Shown in pieces: positions 7,901-11,045 of a stretch of DNA of 11,045 nt. Position 1 is the stretch's first letter. Every line of letters starts with the position of its first letter. A program made the position numbers and the translations under genes. Under the pieces are notes generated by a model. That model made no database searches. It was not told where the DNA came from and saw nothing but the letters and a program-made list of their open reading frames with translations. Origin of the DNA: MGIIa-K1 sp964577145 (GTDB lineage: Archaea; Thermoplasmatota; Poseidoniia; Poseidoniales; Poseidoniaceae); NCBI GenBank assembly GCA_964577145.1, contig CAZNXM010000046.1, positions 1 to 11,045 on the forward strand. The letters are read 5' to 3'.

Positions 7901-9390
7901 TAACCGGCGTGCTCTGCCTCGACAGTCATCACATCTAAGTCGGGCTCATCCCACTCTGCCATGTCACTAACATTCATTTCAATCCGGTATTGAAGGTGAT
8001 TAGATGGGGTTGAGAGGTTTAATTCAGCCTCTCCAAGAGCCCATGTTGTGTTAATGGTGCCATCATCACCCGCCCAGTCAAGATTGGAGATTTGATTGGA
8101 ATCGGAATCAGTCCTAAATTGGAATCCTAGAGTTCCACCCGGCCTTTCCACTCCAGTGAGATTCAATGAAATCGGTGTAGCTGCTGAAAATTGATTTGGG
8201 CGCAAATCGATGACAGGGGAGGTAATCCATCCTGAAAACGAATCGCTATTATTCTGGTATTGTGTATCGCCGCTAAACGTTTGACTCCAGGTGGAATAGG
8301 GGTAGGTTGAGGTGTCGCCAGTCATCCAAACGATGGAACCGTTGAGAGTTTCAACTTCAGTATCGAAATGCCCGATCCCACTGATATCTGTTCCACTATT
8401 CCACCTATCTTCAATGGGATGCCAATGGTAAACCGTCTTTTTCGGGCCTCCGTTGAAACCACCGACCAAAATAATCTCGTCGCGAAATACTGTAGCGCCC
8501 CAGCCAAACATGGCCTGAGGCAATTGTGTTAGATTGTGCCATGTATCGGTTTTCGGGTCGTATTTCTCTACATAATCCAATGCTTGACGGTTCCATGTAC
8601 TCGTTGAATCAGTCCCTCCGATGGCATAGAGTTCATCGTGGTATTCAATCAGCGGGAAAGAGCTACGTTCGTGGTGCATATCAGCCATTCTTGCCCATGA
8701 TTCATTGACGGTATCATAGCGCCAAGTCTGGTTTGTGGAATCAGTTCCCGAGGGATTTCGCACCCCACCTGCATAGTAGAGGTTACCATCATAAGCAGCC
8801 ATTCCTCCATTTCCCCTACCAATTGGCATAGATGTTCCATTGAACCAGGTATCATTATTCAAATCGTAAATCTGCATTCGACCACTCGGATATTCTGTAG
8901 GATTAGAATTTCTCATCCAATCGGCAACAACGAAGATTAGGTCATCAATGATTTCAGCCTCACAATATTGCTGGGCATAGGGCATTGCAACTCCCGAAGG
9001 TTGCCAAGTCTTGTTTTCGACATTTAGAACTTCTACCATAGAAGTAGGAGTTTCGTCATTGCTCTGTAATGGGTTGGGATCAGAGCGACCGCCAATCAAC
9101 CAAATTTCCCCACGGTCTTCAACTGCTACTGAGCACGCTCCTGTACGAGCCATCACCAGTGCTTGATTAGGCCAAATCCATGAGATTGAAGGGCGCGAAA
9201 CATGTGCCTCACCATCTTGGGTATAGAAAATGTCAGAATCGACATAACCAGTTTGGTTGAAATCACTAACTTGGATAATAGTCTCGGCTTTAGAAGAAGT
9301 ATCATCTAGCAATGCGACTGACGACCAAGACTGCAATACCAACATCATCAGAAGGATGAGTGGAGCAAGCGGACGCGCCGACATACCCAT
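4912..9390 (-). CDS. Large secreted kelch-propeller/CARDB protein with C-terminal membrane anchor and cytoplasmic tail
   Basis: About 1492 residues. Signal peptide 1-26 (M-G-M-S-A-R then a hydrophobic core, likely cleaved after SSVA). A kelch beta-propeller follows (about 76-375): GG motifs at IGG 98, AGG 207, IGG 257 and VGG 309, each followed by the kelch Trp in NKTW, NDTW, NESW, TDTW or DRW contexts. Next come a beta-sandwich typical of the region after such propellers (about 383-492: WITSPVIDL, LGFQFRTDSD, LQYRIEMNVSD), several Ig-like modules (about 620-1235), and a CARDB-like domain (about 1239-1341: VVNTGEDIWVPFDITIHTN, EVHVDYNNTIWELDEDDNS). A TM helix at about 1348-1368 ends in KGRG, then a 120-residue Pro/Lys-rich tail. 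The ectodomain is rich in N-x-S/T sequons and has eight cysteines. The start was set at ATG 9390 because it gives a normal signal peptide; ATG 9384 is equally possible. The open frame continues to 9621 but that part opposes the HEAT gene. Likely a cell-surface binding or adhesion protein; the ligand is unknown. Confidence 0.85.
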   Translation of the reverse strand: MGMSARPLAPLILLMMLVLQSWSSVALLDDTSSKAETIIQVSDFNQTGYVDSDIFYTQDGEAHVSRPSISWIWPNQALVMARTGACSVAVEDRGEIWLIGGRSDPNPLQSNDETPTSMVEVLNVENKTWQPSGVAMPYAQQYCEAEIIDDLIFVVADWMRNSNPTEYPSGRMQIYDLNNDTWFNGTSMPIGRGNGGMAAYDGNLYYAGGVRNPSGTDSTNQTWRYDTVNESWARMADMHHERSSFPLIEYHDELYAIGGTDSTSTWNRQALDYVEKYDPKTDTWHNLTQLPQAMFGWGATVFRDEIILVGGFNGGPKKTVYHWHPIEDRWNSGTDISGIGHFDTEVETLNGSIVWMTGDTSTYPYSTWSQTFSGDTQYQNNSDSFSGWITSPVIDLRPNQFSAATPISLNLTGVERPGGTLGFQFRTDSDSNQISNLDWAGDDGTINTTWALGEAELNLSTPSNHLQYRIEMNVSDMAEWDEPDLDVMTVEAEHAGYDGNLMSTINPRGAGLVITTQHHLSESGEMYIQFASCDSSGSVNGPWSTISFDGTSYSESDTQGLFLGAVGGNIVNQTLGNTKITWNLYFGDLIGISNICSRAGTSGAAITVFNHPDVMEINREVHVEIIDLNPVNSSGAIAGGVDIDVVLNHTFLTTGYELSSGEVQSRLTFTYQGIVAGDDSNIQWLNETTAWIPLTNGIENTISHPLPTDISGRVDISLEARSDQPFTIIENSNSSWITLDNDAPVLIESIPANGSYVNTEEDREISLLFADTSGFISEDIVIEMWVQGLTDGIDGSVPDGLAQSAEFILVNHTMENNGTLWWLNLTQSDVANADHDFVKLRIVGEDLVGEAITLGEIFWETRAPRNGVVESISDEGADRLWEVERSISWTIEMSDDNAISDITEIRIELGGDDEFGVRFTTNDGSCFVLDDRLDAARISCTHSIVGDIMSLEVELIAGWLIDSSLLEIGVVEVVIDDIDGRTRTSFTEMWRFSNEFTVTVESLEDISGVVIGPIVPESLVRTGDELRLTGIMQHTTSNQPYNGEVNLRWWGTLQGDYWSGGSTVTVIDGVLDGIIPMPSTGGQLDFDIAIMDPLETSTLALHEPPIFHVDAMAPEILDSNAEEFSRFHLSDIGIGINIVEDDGWNGDLTLTCQIISTEISWEPISISKPPSVEFQGKILFSYTFDFSASGDPSKLSPEARIDCWATGIDDSGWELVGTTDNTVDDPWLSLPLNSIGPNLSLKEVKITGDSTAGSSLRLEISVVNTGEDIWVPFDITIHTNSSEGVELVGKFTIGSMKSNAGQNKRASVTVPEGDWILEVHVDYNNTIWELDEDDNSFSKSYMVPDEISLTAYIAGGIGAIVILALAVIFKGRGTSELASASKQESQPKDMRRKGPPLGAGPKKKGPPPAIPKDKPANIPVDAPTADVSAAMAALSLDSLPGRADEYGDSVPTFAELPHGGEYEYLAEGTFYLTESDGKWKLEEDGSFTRVVE

Positions 9391-9490
9391 CGGTGGTTGC
9401 AAGTAGGGTTTGATGCTTACGAATGCTCGTTTCCTGAAATCCGCGTAGGGGGAGGGTTCTTCTCCTACCTCCCTTTGCAGGGCCCCGGAC
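9391..9490. promoter_or_regulatory. Divergent region between the kelch and HEAT genes
   Basis: About 100 bp with promoters for both directions presumed. No convincing TATA box is visible on either strand. The part nearest the HEAT gene is purine/pyrimidine-skewed and holds two competing imperfect stems: GGGAGG (9450-9455) with CCTCCC (9468-9473), and GTAGG (9445-9449) with CCTAC (9464-9468). The HEAT start has no clear Shine-Dalgarno. An ATG on the minus strand at 9492-9490 overlaps the plus-strand ATG at 9491-9493 through the shared CATG. Confidence 0.3.
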
Positions 9491-10741
9491 ATGTCGAGGG
9501 AATACATCGCCCGGGACCCCCGAACGGGTCGCCCAATCCAAGTTTCTAGGCGGAGAGGGTCGAGAAAAGCAGTTGAGCTTGAGCAAGGTCCACACCTCGC
9601 ATTGCCTCCGCAGTCAGTCATTCCTTTGGCTACTGGTGAATTGGAATCCTACAAGGTTGGGTGGATGGAACAGGACCACTATCTTGGCAAACTCGATGGA
9701 ATAAAGGCCTTGGCAAATCTCCACGGAAGCCTCGCATTGCAGGCTCATAGTGTTCTCCTGGAATTCTTGATTGATGATGATCCACAAATTCGAATCTCCG
9801 CATTATCCGCATTACCTTCAGTAGCCGAACGTAAGCCGGATGAATTATTCGATTACCTCTCAGTATTACTCGATGATAGCAACAAGGATGTTGCAAAGGC
9901 TGCGAGCCGATGTCTAAAGCGAGTTGCTCCGGTATTCCCTTCAGCAACAGAGGGAACACTTGCCTATGAGTTACGGCATGAAATAAAATATCGCCGCGAT
10001 GAAGCTTTTTCAGGATTATCAGGACTTTGTGAGACCTGGGCTGAAGTCGCATGCGACCATATTGATGAATTGCTCCAAGAAGAGGATATTCGACTGAGAA
10101 TTTCAGCAGCAAAGTTACTGCGCAAAGTCTTGAGTAGAGGTGGTGCAGCATCTTGGGACTTAGTTGGCTGGGCTCTGGAAGACGAAGAGGTCGAGGTCCG
10201 GAGAAAGGCAGCCAAATGTCTACCTGCATTGGCTAATCGTGAAGCAAGGATTGCCACCATTCTCGCAGAGCGTGCAATTCTAGATACCGATTCCAAGGTT
10301 ATGCTTTCAGCAATACGTTGTATAGAAGTTCTTGACACTGATCATGGCCGTGCTCGTGAACTGGTACTCAAGGGTTGCATGCATCGACATGCTTCAGTGA
10401 GAATGGCCTGTGTTAAGATTCTGCCACGATTGATGGGCGATGAAATACTTCGCAATCATTGCAATTCATTATTGCGTGAAGAGAAGGATCCAAAGATTAT
10501 CGAAGAACTCAAGCAAATGGCATTTGACGCTCAGATCGAAGGTACTGAAGCACAGAAGAATGCCTTCTTAGCACCAGCGCCGGCAGTGCCACAAATAGAC
10601 CGTGAAGTTGCAGAATCCGTAGGTAAAACCATTGGACTGGAAGACGATTTACCAAAGCCAACAGTAGCCCCCTCCCCCGGCATGGTTAAAGAGGGGTTGG
10701 CGGTCGCCGAAGACGCTCAAGGAGATGTACTCGATGACTGA
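9491..10741 (+). CDS. HEAT-repeat protein
   Basis: A 416-residue soluble, mostly alpha-helical protein. Repeated helical pairs with the HEAT pattern (D-x-x-x-x-R-x-x-A-x-x-x-L) are visible: IDDDPQIRISALSALPSVAE (94-113), LDDSNKDVAKAASRCLKRVA (127-146), QEEDIRLRISAAKLLRKVLS (196-215), LEDEEVEVRRKAAKCLPALA (229-248), LDTDSKVMLSAIRCIEVLD (264-282) and MHRHASVRMACVKILPRLM (297-315). This makes about six repeats between 75 and 345, a scaffold usually used to bind proteins or nucleic acids. Residues 1-58 are basic and unstructured-looking (RRRGSRK at 20-26); 350-416 are a Pro/Ala-rich acidic tail. There is no enzymatic motif, signal peptide or TM helix. The ATG at 9491 gives the longest frame; ATG 9665 (M59), just before the first helices and preceded by AAGGT, is an alternative. 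The last bases overlap the next gene. Not a recognised named protein. Confidence 0.85.
   Translation: MSREYIARDPRTGRPIQVSRRRGSRKAVELEQGPHLALPPQSVIPLATGELESYKVGWMEQDHYLGKLDGIKALANLHGSLALQAHSVLLEFLIDDDPQIRISALSALPSVAERKPDELFDYLSVLLDDSNKDVAKAASRCLKRVAPVFPSATEGTLAYELRHEIKYRRDEAFSGLSGLCETWAEVACDHIDELLQEEDIRLRISAAKLLRKVLSRGGAASWDLVGWALEDEEVEVRRKAAKCLPALANREARIATILAERAILDTDSKVMLSAIRCIEVLDTDHGRARELVLKGCMHRHASVRMACVKILPRLMGDEILRNHCNSLLREEKDPKIIEELKQMAFDAQIEGTEAQKNAFLAPAPAVPQIDREVAESVGKTIGLEDDLPKPTVAPSPGMVKEGLAVAEDAQGDVLDD
10719..10724 (+). promoter_or_regulatory. Shine-Dalgarno deciding the start of the 71-aa gene
   Basis: AAGGAG lies inside the 3' end of the HEAT gene. It is 9 nt before the ATG at 10734 but directly abuts the in-frame ATG at 10725. 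The spacing therefore selects 10734 as the start. Confidence 0.6.
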
Positions 10742-10949
10742 GGAAGCATTCAACGACAAGGAAGAGCAGTTCAACAAGTTGTGGGACGGCGTTACACCAA
10801 AGGGTGTAAACCGTAACAAGTCTCTGAAGTTCCGCCAGTACATCCTAGAGCATGTTCGCCAGATGAGGCGACCGCTTAACCGAGAAAACGCCTTCAAGTA
10901 CTGGATGGGTACTCTAAAGGCTGAAGTCAACGAAAGCGAGCGTTATTGA
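10734..10949 (+). CDS. Small hypothetical protein, 71 aa
   Basis: Not recognised. The protein is short, soluble and predicted helical, very rich in charged residues, with aromatic residues spread through it (F6, F14, W17, F33, Y36, F54, Y56, W57, Y71). An acidic N-terminus (MTEEAFNDKEEQFNKLW) is followed by a basic middle (KSLKFRQYILEHVRQMRRPLNRENAFKYW) that resembles an amphipathic helix pair. The start overlaps the last 8 bases of the HEAT gene and has a strong Shine-Dalgarno at the right distance, so the gene is translated and probably coupled to the HEAT gene. An upstream ATG at 10725 would add three residues but touches the Shine-Dalgarno. A role alongside the HEAT protein, such as a small bound partner, is inferred only from the gene pairing. 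Confidence 0.7.
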   Translation: MTEEAFNDKEEQFNKLWDGVTPKGVNRNKSLKFRQYILEHVRQMRRPLNRENAFKYWMGTLKAEVNESERY

Positions 10950-10958
10950 ACGGATATC

Positions 10959-10975
10959 ACGGGGGTCACCCCCGT
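10959..10975 (+). repeat. GC-rich hairpin after the HEAT operon
   Basis: ACGGGGG-TCA-CCCCCGT is a perfect 7-bp inverted repeat with a 3-nt loop, 9 nt after the stop of the 71-aa gene. No T-run follows, so it does not look like an archaeal oligo-T terminator. It may stabilise the transcript end, or be an operator for the next gene. Confidence 0.5.
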
Positions 10976-10985
10976 CCCGGTGGCC

Positions 10986-10993
10986 CATTATGG
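10986..10993 (+). promoter_or_regulatory. TATA-like element for the downstream gene
   Basis: CATTATGG is the only AT-leaning patch in this GC-rich gap. It is centred about 27 nt before the ATG at 11017, the spacing expected for an archaeal TATA box driving a leaderless or very short-leader transcript. It is a weak match to a consensus. Confidence 0.3.
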
Positions 10994-11016
10994 CAAGGGA
11001 CGGATGAGGGAGACAC

Positions 11017-11045
11017 ATGTTTACTCAGACGCCATTCAACACCTG
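11017..11045 (+). CDS. Probable start of a further gene, cut by the window end
   Basis: ATG followed by an open frame reading MFTQTPFNT to the window edge. GGAG at 11009-11012 lies 4 nt upstream, and a TATA-like patch lies about 27 nt upstream. A second candidate, ATG at 11004 (MRETHVYSDAIQHL), is also open to the edge in another frame. Too little is visible to name a product or to be certain which frame is used. Confidence 0.35.

Noticed and set aside
9391..9621. N-terminal extension of the kelch protein from position 9621
   Set aside because: It is a cysteine- and arginine-rich stretch without homology-like features, lies opposite the HEAT coding start, and would bury a clean signal peptide 77 residues into the protein.
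9630..10229. 199-aa open frame on the minus strand
   Set aside because: It lies entirely opposite the HEAT-repeat gene, whose frame shows clear repeat periodicity; the minus-strand translation has no recognisable pattern.
10649..10930. 93-aa open frame on the minus strand
   Set aside because: It opposes the end of the HEAT gene and the 71-aa gene, and the plus-strand gene has a well-placed Shine-Dalgarno and coupled start.
10990..11007. Mini-frame MARDG ending in TGA before the last gene
   Set aside because: Only five codons, overlapping the TATA-like patch; no reason to think it is translated.
1..11045. Defence island, CRISPR, prophage or transposon content
   Set aside because: No spaced direct repeats, nuclease, integrase, transposase or toxin-antitoxin-like genes were seen, and core genes dominate the left end.

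Overview
The window looks archaeal. It encodes the archaeal/eukaryotic-type RNA polymerase subunit Rpo11 (RpoL), a long archaeal-type TruD/Pus7 pseudouridine synthase, and a DUF2240 protein, a family known from archaea. Very acidic proteins, moderate GC and a giant kelch/CARDB surface protein with a short Pro/Lys-rich cytoplasmic tail are most like marine Thermoplasmatota (Marine Group II/III, Poseidoniales-like). That assignment is inference from protein style, not from a marker search.

Layout. (1) Positions 1-1668, minus strand: rpo11 then truD, a tight two-gene unit of information-processing genes. A perfect 16-nt inverted repeat spans the stop of the first gene and the start of the second. 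(2) 1669-1764: divergent intergenic region with a small GC-rich palindrome and AT-rich promoter-like patches. (3) 1765-4386, plus strand: an 873-aa RND/MMPL-type (HAE3-like) membrane protein whose end overlaps the convergent DUF2240 gene by 21 bp. (4) 4366-9390, minus strand: a kelch-propeller/beta-sandwich/CARDB single-pass surface protein followed with zero spacing by the DUF2240 gene, which begins with TTG. (5) 9391-9490: short divergent region. (6) 9491-10949, plus strand: a HEAT-repeat protein overlapping a small 71-aa acidic/basic protein that has its own good Shine-Dalgarno. (7) 10950-11045: a GC-rich hairpin, a TATA-like patch and the probable first codons of another plus-strand gene, cut by the window end.

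There is no stretch above about 100 bp without a gene. I saw no tRNA, rRNA, CRISPR array, transposon, integrase or prophage gene. Most of the window reads as ordinary chromosomal backbone plus one large, probably lineage-specific cell-surface gene. The genes do not form one obvious pathway. The parts least explained by known biology are the kelch surface protein with its cytoplasmic tail module and coupled DUF2240 gene, and the HEAT-repeat/71-aa gene pair.
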